Shown: positions 37,601-50,254 of the stretch, in pieces
Layout of the letters: each line of letters opens with the position of its first letter
How positions within the stretch are numbered: the first letter of the stretch is position 1
NCBI GenBank assembly: GCA_029718625.1
Contig: CM056391.1
Span: 21,825,305 to 21,889,304 of the forward strand
From: Synaphobranchus kaupii
Lineage: Eukaryota > Chordata > Actinopteri > Anguilliformes > Synaphobranchidae
DNA length: 64,000 nt
Direction: 5' to 3'
Position numbers and translations under genes: made by a program
Notes under the pieces: model-generated
What the model was told of the DNA's origin: nothing
Databases searched by the model: none
The model's input: only the letters and a program-made list of their open reading frames with translations

Positions 37601-38829
37601 AGCCTGCAATGATGCCTTGATAATAATAATACTAGTTAAATGTTTCCCAGGTCCTATGTTCAGGAAAACCCATGGCACCATGTATGATGTAAACAGTTTC
37701 AGTAATTCTGACAATTTATCTTGTTTTCAGAGTCATTCAGATAATTGCGGAGATCTTTTCTTTCAAGTACTGACATTACATGCATTTTTTAAGTGCACTG
37801 GTTTTTGGCAAGAGAGGCCTTCAAACCATAGATAAATAATAAGGTGCAAGTGTAACAGTGTAATTGCAATATGTCAAGTTGAAATGAGTCAACAATCATT
37901 TAAAGCCCAGTTGATTTACTTATGCCGCACAGCATGTAGATTAGTACAGGGGTGTTTAAGGCTGCATTGAATGATATGCACAATACAGTTTCCATGCTTA
38001 TGTGCGAAATGAAGAGGAGAAATGCTATCTATAGACACAATGAACTGACAATTCAGCTTTATTTCAGAATTATCTGTTAATGGAGAATACAGGCGATTGG
38101 CTGAGTGGATTGAAAGTTTTTGCTGCTATTTTTCAATTATGAGAGATTGTAGTGGTTGTTTTTTGCTAAACCCCTTAGTCATTGATTAATTTTTAAGGTT
38201 GAAGCTTTCAAGCCTTTTCTTCCTCAGATAATTTCCTCAAGACATTGATTGACGATCACCTTGCTCTTTGGCTTTTGCTTTTGGGTATTTAATATTTTTT
38301 GGCGTGGTGCAGGTGTGTGACTGTGAATGGCAGATTAATTACATTGCATTATCTCATGGCGCTTATTGCTAGTTCATAGGAAGGAGCGGTCCTCCCGTCT
38401 GTAATCAATCCATACCGGGGGGCTCGGCACACTTGTGGGAAAATTTGACACCGCCTTTCTTTGTTAATTATTGCTCAAAGTCAGGATGTTGCAGGCATTA
38501 GTGCATCATGGAGGACACTTGACTCTCCTCTTAAACGTCCTGCTTCTTAATCCGGTCTTTGTGCTCAGAGTGTATCTTGATGGCTTTTAAGCTTCTGTAA
38601 GGATTACTTCTGCTTTTATGTTTCTTTCAGTCTTAGTTCTCTTTTGCTCAGATCTGGGATTTTTCATAGACAAAACTCACAGTCTGGGGGTACTGTTTTA
38701 AAGCCCTTTAAGGCCTAAGCTTTCATTCTTACCATCCTGCTGCATGTATAACACATTCTGCATATCTCAGCAGCGCATGTATGTCCTATTATCAGTCTGA
38801 GCCTTTCCTGTTCTGTCTCTTTGACTTAA
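34670..38829. other. Intergenic stretch with possible regulatory DNA
   Basis: There is no supported gene. Three parts have a more balanced, non-repetitive composition with homeodomain-type TAATTA/ATTAAT and bZIP-like sites: about 35210-35530, 36230-36430 and 38210-38520. They could be conserved enhancers, but nothing in one sequence proves this. Confidence 0.4.
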
Positions 38830-39212
38830 CCCTTGTGTGGTGTTCGTGTTTTTGTTACTCGCCCAGTGTTCGCGGGTCTGGTGGACCCACAACATTATTT
38901 GGTTTTTAAAACAATAAAGCCATAACAATTTGCGTAAAAATACTTCACAGATATTGACTTTATCTCAATTTCAAGCAATATCGACAGCATATATGGTTAA
39001 TATTGACCATTTACCTCTGCTAGATCACATTTATCAGTAAAAGTGATATTTGTTTTTTGTGATAAAATGTGATTTTTGTGTTCTTTTACATGTTTTTCAC
39101 AGAAAATGAGCCAAGGCCAATGAGTCTCAGGTTGAAAAAATTATGAATTGTATCATTTGTCTTTTAGTAAACATTGAATACGGGTCCCACAGACCCGAAC
39201 ACCATACAAGAG
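38830..39212. mobile_element. piggyBac-like MITE (383 bp)
   Basis: The ends CCCTTGTGTGGTGTTCG and CGAACACCATACAAGAG are inverted repeats flanked by TTAA (38826-38829, 39213-39216). Subterminal CGGGTCTGGTGGACCC and CGGGTCCCACAGACCCG palindromes match the piggyBac/Looper style of fish genomes. There is no transposase. Confidence 0.85.
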
Positions 39213-39525
39213 TTAAGCAATTCCACATTGTCCATTTTCCTTTTGCTAATATACCCCTTTTTAAGTTAGGGGTCATAGCTCATGTTTGTATCTCATTGTC
39301 TGTATAGACCAATGATAGCTAATAGGTGCTGTTTGGCGGTTTATGGCACATGATGAATGGTTTTATGCTTAATTCTTCACAAAAGAGACAGAAAGCCTTC
39401 ATACGTGCTGCACAAACATTCACAGACACTTGCTCCAGCCTACGTAGGTTGTTATGTGACCGTGGCATTGCACTGACTCACCAGTGTAAGAACATCTGTG
39501 TCATGCACTACTTATGAAGGATTTA

Positions 39526-41144
39526 CAGTCAAGCCGGAAAGTCTGCACACCCCTTTCACCTTCTCCACGTTTTATTACGTTACAGACATATTCTACAATA
39601 GATTGAGTTCATTTTTTGTCTCAAAATTCTACACAAAATAGCCCATAATGACGAAGTGAAAACAGGGTTTTAGACATTTGTGCTAATTTATTAAAAATCT
39701 AAATGTAAAATATCATATGTACACAAGTGTGATATGACACCCAAAAGTGAGTTGAGGTGCATTTTGTTTCCACTGATACTGCTTGAGATGTTTCTACAAC
39801 TTAATTGGAGTCCACCAGTGATAAAGTCAATTGATTGGACATGATTGGGGATTGCCAACACCTGCCTATATAAGGTCCCACAGTTGACAGTGCATGTCAG
39901 AGCAAACTCCAAGCCATGGGGTCAAAGGAATTATCTGCAGACCTCAGAAACAGGATTGTGTCAAGGCATAGATCTGGAGAAGGGTACGGAAAAATCTCTG
40001 CAACTTTACAGGTCCCAAAGAGCACAGTGGCCACCATCATTCGTAAATGGAAGAAGTTTGGAACCACCAAGAATCTTCCTAGACCTGGCTGCCCGGCCAA
40101 ACTGAGCAATCGGGGAAGACGGGCCTTGGCCAGGGAGGTGAGCAGGAACCCAAGGGTCACTCTGACCAGCGTATCCTTGTGGAGATGGGAGAACCTTTCA
40201 GAAGATCAACCATCCAGGCAGCACTCCACCAATCAGGCCTTTATGGTAGAGTGGCCAGACGGAAGCCCCTCCTTAGTAAAAGGCACATCACAGCCCGCTT
40301 GGAGTTTGCCAAAAAGGCACCTAGAGGACTCTCAAACCATGAGAATCAAGATTCTCTGGTCTGATGAAACCAAAATTGAACTTTTTGGCCTGAATACAAA
40401 GCGTCACGTCTGGAGGAAACCAGGCACCGCTCATCACCTGGCTAATACCATCCCTACAGTGAAGCATGGCGGTGGCAGCATCATGATGTGGGGATTTTAT
40501 TCAGCAGCGGGAACAGGGCGACTAGTCCTGATAGAGGGAAAGATGAATGCAGCTAAGTACACCGAGATCCTTGAAGAAAACCTGCTCCAGAGCGCTCTGG
40601 ACCTCAGACTGAGGCGAAGGTGTACCTTCCAACATGACAACGACCCAAAGCACACAGCCAAGAGAACAAAGGAGTGGCTTTGGAGAAAGTCTGTGCATGT
40701 CCTTGAGTGGCCCAGCCAGAGCCCAGACCTGAATCTAATTGAACATCTGTGGAAAGAGCTGAAAATGGCTGTGTACCGACGCTCCCCATCCAACCTGACG
40801 GAGCTTGCAAGGATATGCCAAGAGGAATGGGCAAAAATGTCCAGAGACAAGTGTGCCAAGCTCGTAGCTTCTTTCCCAAGACACCTTGAAGCTGTAATCG
40901 CTGCCAAAGGTGCAGCAACCAAGTATTAGGCTAAGGGTGTGCACAGATATGTAACCCCTAAATAACCTATTTTTGTCAGCAAAATAAAATTGCATATTTT
41001 CTAAAAACCTGTTTTCACTTTGTCATTATTGGCTATTGTGTGTAGATGTTTGAGGCAAAAAACTCAATCTATTGTAGTATAAGCCTGCAATGTAATAAAT
41101 CGTGGAGAAGGTGAAAGGGGTGTGCAAACTTTCTGGCTTGACTG
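39526..41144 (+). mobile_element. Tc1-like transposon, full length
   Basis: The element is 1619 bp, with termini CAGTCAAGCCGGAAAGTCTG and the inverse CTTTCTGGCTTGACTG, flanked by TA (39524-39525, 41145-41146). Inverted repeats of about 200 bp include TTCACCTTCTCCACG and a GTGAAAACAGG segment on both sides. It contains one transposase gene covering most of the interior. This is the best preserved transposon in the window. Confidence 0.97.
39916..40929 (+). pseudogene. Tc1 transposase, open frame but locally frameshifted
   Basis: The frame has 337 codons, close to the usual 340. Residues 1-60 hold the paired-type helix-turn-helix (KISATLQVPKSTVATIIRKW). The catalytic domain has D150 (WSDETKIELFG), D241 (QHDNDPKHTAK) and E276 (PDLNLIEHLWKEL), giving the DD34E spacing of Tc1, and the protein ends KGAATKY. 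Residues about 86-132 do not look like a transposase. The expected sequence, with EMGEPFRRSTIQAALHQSGL, is found in another frame at about 40179-40320. Two compensating indels, near 40170 and in a run of A at about 40310, restore the frame. The linker and early catalytic region are therefore scrambled, and the enzyme is probably inactive. Confidence 0.88.
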
Positions 41145-42240
41145 TATGAAGAACTTATGCAAGGCCCTTCATAGAAACTGTTAAAATGTATTAAATAGAT
41201 CTATCTGCAATTTGTTATTTAGTTAGCATTTTGTTTCGTTCGAATGCGTTGGTCACGCCATTAGAGTAGAGATCTGTGTTCGCTCTCCAGCAGCTCTCAA
41301 TCAGCTCAATTGCCTTAATACATCCTAATGGGCAGTCAAAGCATCATGTTTTCCTTGTAGTTACCATGAAATTATCCATTACAATGGGCCATTTCTGGCA
41401 TGTGGTAGCATTGTACATACATGATAACATTGCAGATAATCTGGCCATTAGCAAACCAAATAGAGCTCAAAGTACCCTCCCTGTGCCACTGAACAATTAC
41501 CATCGATAAAATGTCTCCAAGGTGCATTTGAAATGATAATGTCCAGAATGTGCACTGATATATTAGCATTACATCGGCACAAATAATATATGTCAGTTAG
41601 TGGATCAGTTTTTGGATCGTAAACGCTCAGAAATAGATCACTTTCGCTCTCTCAAACAATGTAAGCAGTTTTATGTCAAATTACAGAAGGCTGTTGACCC
41701 TTCCACAGCAATCAAAGGTAATAGATGCAATTACTCATGAAATACTTATGCTTTTAAAATAATTAGATGCTTCTTATATTGAAAAAGACATTATATACAG
41801 TTATGGTATTACGAGTAATATAAGTACTATATTAAGTGTATAAGCAGATGTGGCTATCAGCTCTCATCTGTGATTTGGAAGTCTTTGTGTCTCTGGTATA
41901 ATGAAGCTACTTTGACAGTTTCAGCAAATGGGTGAGAGCTTATGTCAAATGAAATAAAGGGCGGATGCAAGGGCATTCACTCCAAATGGCATAATATTAG
42001 GTTGTTCTCTTATGTGAATGCCCTAGAAACCATGATAGCTTCTTGGCTCCTCTAGGAATGATGTCTCTGAGAATCAGATGGTGTGACTCAGCTGCAGAGA
42101 ATCCTTTACAGATATTTATGGCTTGTGTTGCTCTTTCGAATGTGGTTTTAAAGGGCTTTATGGGTTCAGGGTAAAATATGGAGTGTTGGATATGCAGCAG
42201 CTGGAGGAGGCTTTCATCTGCAATGCAGCATTGTTTAGAG
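41145..42240. other. Intergenic stretch, nothing recognised
   Basis: No gene or recognised repeat was found. Confidence 0.55.
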
Positions 42241-42388
42241 CGGGAAACTCGAACTTAACTCCTGGAGGGACGCTGTGCCCGCTGGTTTTTCATGTTTTCC
42301 TGAATTTAATTTAAGTCATTCCTTGGCTAAATAGTAACAAAAACCAGCAGAGACTGCAGCCCTCCCTGACTGGAGTTTGAGACGCCTG
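42241..42388. mobile_element. hAT-type MITE (148 bp)
   Basis: Inverted ends contain CTCCTGGAGGGACGC with GCTGGTTTTT on the left and AAAAACCAGC with CCCTGACTGGAGTTTGAGAC on the right. The flanks GTTTAGAG (42233-42240) and GTTTAGAA (42389-42396) look like an 8-bp target duplication with one mutation. Confidence 0.75.
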
Positions 42389-43910
42389 GTTTAGAAACTT
42401 AAGTTAGATACAGAGCATCACAGGCAGGAAATACCAAATCCTCAGCAAGCTGACTACTGCTGAGCTTCTCCTTTCTCGCCATTAATCCAATGCATCGGTT
42501 TAATCTTTTACTGCTAAATCAAATTATGGGCGTCGTGTTGTAGGCAAATGCACTTGGCTATTGTCAGTAATGTCCGACTGTATAAAAATGCATTGAAACA
42601 TGTTGCATTCTTGGGGCAGGATGAGCATATAGTCTTCATGGAGCGATGTTTTCTTGTATTGTCACTTTGACCTATTATTCCCCCTGTTCTTTCTTCTGGG
42701 TCTTGCATTGTTTTTATATGAATTCTATTCATCCCGGGTGATTTGTGCGCATTTACATATTTACACGGGGGAATGTAGGTCGTTTCATGAATGGAGTTAT
42801 GAGTTATTTCACAATTCAGTATACCTTCTTCTCAAAAGGAGTAAAGGACTGTAGGTTAAAATGAATGTTGCCTAAGCTAAATTGGCAGAATGACATGCCT
42901 TTCTTCTCTTTATAATGTTAAATTAGCACATTTCCCTTTGTTGTCACTTGATAGCCTGTCACACATAACACGCTGAAAAAAAGTCTATTTCTGAAGGCAG
43001 GGACCTTTGGACCAGGATGAAGGAAGACTTCATTTACTTGTCTCTGATATGCGACCTTTATAATGTATGCGTCTAATATTCTCAAATGTCACACAGGCTG
43101 AGCCTTCACAGTGTCAGTCATGAACGGATTTCAAGTTTTGTCCACACAACTGTGCAGTCTCTCAAAATATATAAAAACTGAAATACGGCATATCCGGCAG
43201 TGTCTTTTCTCTAAGACCGCGCTGACATTAAAACGCCATGCAGAGTGTGTGGCCATAAATTGTGAGCGTTTTGTAGGTATACAATAGAGATGTTGCCCTA
43301 GACCTTGAAAGTACCCGAATGGCATATCTCCTGTGTTAATGGATGGAGAAACAAAACTGCCTGCACACTTGACAGGGTTCTGCAGGAGATTCTGTTTTCC
43401 TGGCTCTGGTTCACTCTTAATTCTAGTTCTCATTTAGACCTCTATTCAGTTTCCTGGACCTCATTTCACTGCATACTAAGCATGCCTGCATTGTGTAGGG
43501 GTTATACTCGCTGTGTATCTATTCGGCAATGGCTGCCGGCTTCTACTAAATGTACTGCGAGTCTGGTAGCTGTACGCTGGATTTCAAACGCGTAGAATCA
43601 AGAGACGCTCTAATTCTCCTGGTCGTATGGCATATGATTGCAGTGACACACAATGTAGGTCACTGAGACTAACTGTGTACTGTAGGGGGGTCATTGTGAA
43701 GTGGGATGAAGGCATTAGCATCTGTGTTCCTATTCTCTTTGAGCCTGGACACCAGTGGAACAGAGGTGATCATTTCAGCATGACAGTCCCCCACATGAGC
43801 CTCACGTCCATATTCTTGCCACTACAGAAACCAGAGTATGGATGAGCCACACAGTCCAGGATCAAATCCTGACCTGACTGTGGCCAGTAGCCCTGCAGGG
43901 CGACGCACAG

Positions 43911-44500
43911 CGTTGCCAGATGGGAAATATGAAATTATCGTACGGGTGTCTTAAAATGATGGGTTTTTTTTAAGACAATTATCGTACATAGACAATCGAA
44001 GAGACAGTATACGTGTAAATACAGTATGTGCTTACCGAAAAATATGGCATCTTTGTTCTAAGCAATGACCTTATAAAATACGTTTTTTGACACCATATAC
44101 CTTTTCAGCGAATGAATATTAGCAGCACACAAGGGGAAAAAAATTTCACGCACCTGGAAGCAGGCAACTTTATGGCCTACTAATGATGAATGTGCTCAAT
44201 TGAACGACTTTGATTGGGTGGGCCTTCATGCCTAATGCACAGCTTCGGGGTGAAGTTGCTCTCACATGCAGATCTAGGATCAGATTTCCCAACCCCAATT
44301 TAAACTTTAACCACGATACAGTAAAAAGCAAAACTGATCCTGAATCAGCAGTCAGGGGCAACTTTGCGACTTTATATATCATATATGTGAAATGACAAAA
44401 ATGATCGCACATTTTGGCACTTTTTGGCATCATCGATCGTTCATCGTACAGAGGATAAAATTATGGTACAAATACGATAATTATCGTACATCTGGCAATG
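43911..44500. mobile_element. Unclassified TIR element (590 bp)
   Basis: The left end CGTTGCCAGATGGG with AAATTATCGTACG and the right end AATTATCGTACATCTGGCAATG are inverse copies with gaps. No transposase is present. The target duplication is unclear, so the superfamily is not assigned. Confidence 0.6.
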
Positions 44501-44520
44501 CATAAATTTCCCTTTTTCCC

Positions 44521-44590
44521 GTTTCTTGTAAAGTGTGTTTGTGACAGTGTCTCTGTAAAATGTGCCGTAGAGATAAAATTTAATTCAATT
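44521..44590 (+). mobile_element. Diverged LINE/SINE 3' tail
   Basis: TTGTAAAGTGTGTTTGTGAC through AGATAAAATTTAATTCAATT resembles the tail at 14221-14285 with more mutations. Confidence 0.5.
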
Positions 44591-45298
44591 GATGAATTGG
44601 AGGCAGCGTCACCCAGGGTTGGAGAGGGTTCAGTCAGCTGGAATTCACAGCTCATAATTCTGCAATGACCCCCACTGGTTGACTGGGCTCCCGCAGTCAG
44701 CTTTCCAAAGCTGCACATATGAAGTGTCTTCCTGCGTGAATGTTTGGCTCGTGGGCTGTGGTGTGAAAATAAGCAGCTGGCAACATCACAAGCCTAGGAG
44801 GAGAGTGCATGTCTGCTATGCTCTCCCGTATCAACTGTGGAGATTGGGCTTTTCAGATTGGGGAGAAAATGGGAGGGAAAGCATAAAAATAATTCTGTTT
44901 TCTTACTGCTGATAACCAAATAAAATGGACAGATGCTTTAATCTTGTAATTCAGGAATCTCGCTCTGTAACTGCATGCATAATGGTGTGTTGCTTTCTGT
45001 CATTGCTTTGCATATGAGGAAATTCATTTAGCTTTGAATGCATATGTGGGGGAATGGCACAAAAGGGCGCTGTCTAGAACGTGTGTGGAATTAAGTCAGA
45101 GTAGTGGCACATTTTTAAAAAATCTTGGTCAATATGAAGACTGAATTTGATCAGGATTTATGCCGAATGGGAGAGAAGGAGCCGTCGGAGAAAACCTCAA
45201 ATCAGTGTGGTCCCTGATGTCTACATAAGGGAGGCAGTCTTATCTGTGTGTGAGCTTATATGCCATCTGAATGATAAGTGATTTTTGCACTGACCTCA

Positions 45299-45373
45299 CA
45301 CACACTCACACAAACACAGACACGCACACGGACACACACACACACAAACACACGCTCAAACGCGCACACGCAC
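45299..45373. repeat. CA-rich low-complexity tract
   Basis: This is an imperfect CACACA tract with CAAACAC and CGCGC interruptions. Confidence 0.85.
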
Positions 45374-46119
45374 ACCATTTCTCAGATAAATATGTCCTTT
45401 ATGGCCCAGTAGGGGGCGTAGGGAGGCCATTCCTGGAATCAGCTTCCCCCACTCCAGCCGAGTGGAGAGAAAGGAAAAGAAAGGAAAAAAAAGGAGGGAG
45501 TGATCGACAATTAATGACTGTTGGTTTGAACATCAAACGTCCTGTTTCCTCAGTCTTAGGGAAAACCAGGAATAGGGACAGTTTCTAGAAGACCGATATT
45601 GAATGGAATTGATCCAGAGACCAGATACAACCTGAAAATTCCTGGATTGAATTAATCCATTCCTGGACACATTTAGCATACATTGCAGTCTATCTCTGGT
45701 ATTACTCTTAACATAGGATGCGTGAAACTATGCTTTTAGTATGTCCTGTCAAAATGATGTAAGCATAAATAGCTTTAAATCCTCTGTTTAATGAAATGTT
45801 GAGGTCTTCGCTGTGGTGTAATGAAATGAGTGTAATGAAAGTATCATGATAGTTTTGAGGATGCATTTTCATGAAAGGAGCATTTGCTCCACTATTTATC
45901 TGGAGCGTAAAGTACGGCACGGTTGTATAACAGCTGTCATGACGTAGTGTTTGCTAATCTGTTTATAATACCAGTGAAATTCTCAGTTGCATGATGATCC
46001 ATTGCCCTAGTGTATTGTTATCAGTTAATCTGCCAATGATCCAAAAGAGGATTTAATTTTTCAGAATGGATCTGTTCTAGGAGGGAGAAGTTTGCGAATG
46101 TAATGCAGCGGGTGCCCCG

Positions 46120-46990
46120 AGTGAACAATTGTGAAAAAAGGCGGGCTGTAAAAGTGAGAGAGGGGAGCAGAAGAGGGTGAGAAAGAGACACCGAAACACG
46201 GACAGAGGAGATGTGTACCAGTTGTCGCCTGAGGTGACGCCGGGCTGTTAAATCATCAGCAAGGGGAGACACGGCGGTGGCCCAGCCGACGCGGGCTGAC
46301 CGCTATCAACACCGTGGCCGCCGCTGTGCCACAGCCTTCTCGCTCTCCGAGTGTCACATGTGTTTTTATCTGTGCGCCGAGGCTCGCTAAGCGCATTTCA
46401 CTCCCATCTGAGGGGAGGGGAGGCGGGGGGGGGGGGGGGGGTTGCTTTCCACCGATGCGCCGGGTGGGGGGTGGGGGGAAGCAACTCTTGGAGTCGAGGC
46501 TGGGGGAAGGCAGTAGCAGTCCATCAATGACTGCCACCCCTTTAAAACAACCGCGAGGCATACTCTGTCCCAGAAGCTGACCGCATCGGCATCGCGGGCT
46601 ACTGCTCGCACAGGGGAGAGAAAGGAAAGGGACCCTGGGCTGTCAGTTGCAACATTTAAGCACCGTAATCAGGAAGAGAGAGAGGGGGGGGGGGGGAGAG
46701 CGAAGAACAGGGGAAGGGTTGATTTCTGCGACTCAAGAGTGAGAGCTGTGAACTGTGGTGAAGGCTTGGGCTCGAGACGGTGCACGTTTGCGGAGAGCAG
46801 TCCGGGGAGCGCTATGGAATTTGGAGGAAAACGCAGAACCCGTCGCGGGCTGACAGAGTGCCGGTCTGCACTGGAGTTGGGCTGTTAGGAGGCTGCTTCA
46901 CGTCGCGCTGCATATTTCCTTTTCCCAGCTGAATGGGGAATGTCTCATCCCTCTTTCCTCTCAGCGTGCTTCTGCGTTAGTGTGGCGAGC
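46120..46990 (+). promoter_or_regulatory. unc13c: CpG-rich promoter region of unc13c
   Basis: GC content and CpG density rise sharply compared with the surrounding sequence, for example at 46260-46400 and 46560-46930, with GA-rich and G-rich tracts (G runs at about 46425-46441 and 46685-46694). There is no clear TATA box, as usual for CpG-island promoters. It sits just upstream of a strong splice donor on the same strand as unc13c, which supports its role as that gene's promoter. The transcription start cannot be fixed from sequence. Confidence 0.65.
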
Positions 46991-47056
46991 TGAATTGCAG
47001 CAGCTGTTGCTGGTGGGTAGATTTAGTTTGCTTTTACGAGGAGTCTCAAAAATCAG
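46620..47056 (+). other. unc13c: unc13c non-coding first exon (5' limit approximate)
   Basis: The CpG-rich region ends in AAATCAG/GTACGT, a near-consensus donor at 47057. No unc13c-like coding sequence is present, so the exon would be 5' untranslated. It carries short upstream ORFs, such as ATG at 46814 (24 codons) and ATG at 46933 (15 codons). The 5' end is a guess. Confidence 0.5.
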
Positions 47057-49056
47057 GTACGTTCAATAGTTTTAGGATTGACTGTGACGTGGCTGTACAT
47101 GGTTTATGCTCCTTGTTGCTTTTCTATATGCGAATACATTCATGCTTTCTCTCGTTGAACCATGAGATTAATATTTTTAAATATGTGAAGGATTTTGTTC
47201 AGAGAAAGCCTCTATCATTGATACCCACAACTCTAATCTAATTTCAATCTAAGTTGCTTGATGGTGATGCATGTTGAAGACATCTGTATTAATTTGAAAG
47301 ATGCTGAATAATTTTCTTGTTCAAATTATTTTAGCATGTCCACTTTTGTTGATTTCTGTAAGACATATCCAATGTCCAGTTCTTCAAAAAATGCATTAAA
47401 CCAGGGGGTGCATTTTGTGATGGGTTAAATACATAGCTTTCATTTTCAAGATGAACTGCTTGCAGTGTTGCTCTGAAGGAATAGCATGATTTCATTAAAA
47501 AATTCAGCGTTTTCCTTGACTAGAAACAGAAAGCCTCCTAATGCCATAAGCTTCTACGTTTCGTTAATCCGTCACTCTACCCTGGCAGATCTCACAATCT
47601 GCAGGAGAAGAGGAGCATGTACAGCTCAGTGATGCAGAACAGCAGAGAATCAGTGCCCATTTAAAGCATGCATATTGAAATAGCCCTTTAGCCGCTTTGA
47701 TATCTTGTAACGTTCAAATCTATAATCCAGAGGAATGCAGAGTCTGTTCCATGGAATTGAAGCGTAATTGCTTATGTTCCCATAAACTAATGGGATATGA
47801 AAATAATTAAATGGCATGCATTGGGGAACGTTCAGGTGTCCCCCAAAGCTTATGACTGTGTTAGTAGGTGGGTGGGGCTTACTGTGGGGCCCACAGTCGA
47901 GCTGGCTAAGATACTGTCATGTAGGCTGAAGTTTATCGGCTAAATGGCTAAAACTAGGATTCATGGATCAGGCGTAGGATTCATGGATCACGTGGTCCGC
48001 TTTGATCAGAATTCCCATGGTGAGAGAGCCTGACACGCACTTGAATAACCTGTTTACAAATGGACCAGCAAAAACATAACCCCCCCCACGCACACACACA
48101 CACACACACACACATCTGTACACATAGCATTTATTTCATAGTGGTTGACTTGATTGATCAACTCCATTTTTTCCTGTGTCAGGCATTATGAATCATGCTG
48201 CTTAGATCTGAAGGCACTGTAATAGTCTGTGGAGAAGGAAAAGAGCAGGCAAAATTGGTGTTAATGAAATGGTTCAGAGATTTAAGAGCTTTATTAATAA
48301 GTGCATGGGGGCTGTAGCCTTCACCAGCACTGAGGTGTTGGTGGTGCTGGGCTACAATGCAACAAGTTTGTATTCAGATAACTTTATTTCCAAGGAATTT
48401 CCCTTAGCAGTAAGTTTCTCTAAGTTTCAATCCACTGAATAAAGATGAATTCAGCATGTAAATACAGTCAATACTTTGCACATACCTTACAATGGGCATT
48501 TGATAAATTGTTCAGATATATTTTACAAAGGTAGTCAACTAATTAATAGTTTTTATATGAGATATAGGCTCTTGCTGTCAGTATGGCCATTGCCTTACAT
48601 GTTATTTGTTTAGCTATAACAGGATATGGTTCTGTGACATTAGTGGGCAATTTGAGTGTAGGTTGGGGTTGATGGCTGGAACTATTCTGTTTTCTTCCAG
48701 ATCTCATTGTTAGGTCTTAAATAGTACCAGAATACACTTTTATTATTCTAGAATTCTTTCCCCTAGCATTTGATTTTGGTATATTCTGCACTGTTAGAAA
48801 ATAAATATTTCTACTGTATTGACTAATTTATTACTAGAAATACATGCTACTCATTATATATGATCCCAGTCAATGTACGTATTTGCTGTCTTTAAAGCAA
48901 ACATGTCAATAATGATTTATACTGCTGCTATTGCATAGCACACCCAAAGGTTGTGGTGCATAATATTTTTAATACGAGAGACACTAAGCTAGGTCACTAA
49001 GCTGTTTGTCATACAGAGCAGTACAGAGCAGACAAACAGTTCTGTAGTGCACACAT

Positions 49057-49133
<77 letters not shown>

Positions 49134-50009
49134 CACACATACACATAAATGTACTATGCATTTTCTATGTAACACATGTTATGTCTTGTGACACTGAATG
49201 GTTTTAATAGCATTTTGGAAAGAAATGCAGTCAATTTTGAAGTGAAGGGCAGTTCACTAACCTCACAGAAAGCTATAATTCCATTGCTTTTTAGTGACCA
49301 TTTAGTAATCCAGTTTCCACTGGCTCAAAATGGTATGGAAACCTCCTTGCCATCATTTTAAAATCAAAATTCAATCCATAGAAGACATCAACTTGTGAAG
49401 TTAATCTAGCTCCACGTGGTGTCCTTCTTGGTCCTTTGGATTGAATAAACAAACTCTCAGTTCTATTTATATACATTGGGATGTGCTTCCCCAATGATAC
49501 ATCCACAGTTCAGCAGCACATCACTAATAAGGATAAGGCCAATTAATGTAATTGCTATGCCCCCTGTTGTAAAAGGCGCATCTCGGTGAGCTTCCTGTTT
49601 ATTGACTTTGATAAATCTATACATCTATAGCCGAAAGCCAGAGAGCACACCTAATGAAGACCCTGATCAGGCAGTTCTCTGCTGTATGCTAAAACGCAAT
49701 GGGTCAATGCACTGCATCCCGCTCAAACATTCTCCGAGGGAAAAATCCGCGCACATGGATTAAATTGCATCATTATGCTATTCCTCCAGTTCTGGTGGCT
49801 GTTCATCTTGAAAAAAAATGGTTTGTGTGATGTATAGCTTTTTAAACTATAAGTGATCTGTGCCAAAATGAATAAAATAAGTAACTGATCAGAGCAGATT
49901 AGCATTGTATTTACTAGTGGTTAAAGCACTGTGTTAATATACTAATTTGTCATATGTGCAACTGTGCTTATTCTTTATTTTATATGTAATCAATGGTTTT
50001 CCTTTGTAG
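47057..50009 (+). other. unc13c: Inferred unc13c intron 1
   Basis: It runs from the GTACGT donor to the acceptor GGTTTTCCTTTGTAG. It contains CA microsatellites at about 48091-48114 and 49058-49139 and otherwise AT-rich sequence. I see no further exon, although a small untranslated one cannot be excluded. Confidence 0.5.
49058..49139. repeat. (CA)n microsatellite
   Basis: This is a nearly pure CA tract of about 40 units with one CG interruption, in the inferred intron 1. Confidence 0.97.
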
Positions 50010-50254
50010 AGCAATGCGGTTAGTCACAAGGAGAGTCACTGGATTTTACAGTATTTCTGGGCCTCCACTAGGAAATACAGTTTTTGCAGTGTGGAATGAT
50101 CACCTTTAAAAGCAGCCCACTGAATTTTTTTATCCTGTCACTCAGGGTTAACAGAAAAACTTTTAAGTGTTCCTTGTATATTTTGTGACTGCTGGATTTA
50201 TAAGTCAGTCCAGTTTTATTACATTTGGAAAGCATCACCAAAACATTGCCCTCC
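50010..50254 (+). other. unc13c: 5' untranslated part of unc13c exon 2, with uORFs
   Basis: It starts after the acceptor CCTTTGTAG. It contains an upstream ATG at 50014 (31 codons, stop ending at 50109) and an overlapping one at 50096 (30 codons). An in-frame TAA at 50201 lies before the main ATG, so the main frame cannot begin further upstream. Confidence 0.6.

Noticed and set aside
40497..40922. 141-codon minus-strand frame
   Set aside because: It is an antisense shadow of the Tc1 transposase catalytic region.
46314..46580. Gly-rich frame in the CpG region
   Set aside because: It arises from the long G run and does not resemble a known protein. The region is better explained as promoter and leader.
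50225..50254. Ten extra N-terminal codons upstream of the unc13c ATG
   Set aside because: The codon at 50225 is TTG, which is not a normal start in vertebrates. The ATG at 50255 matches the conserved N-terminus.
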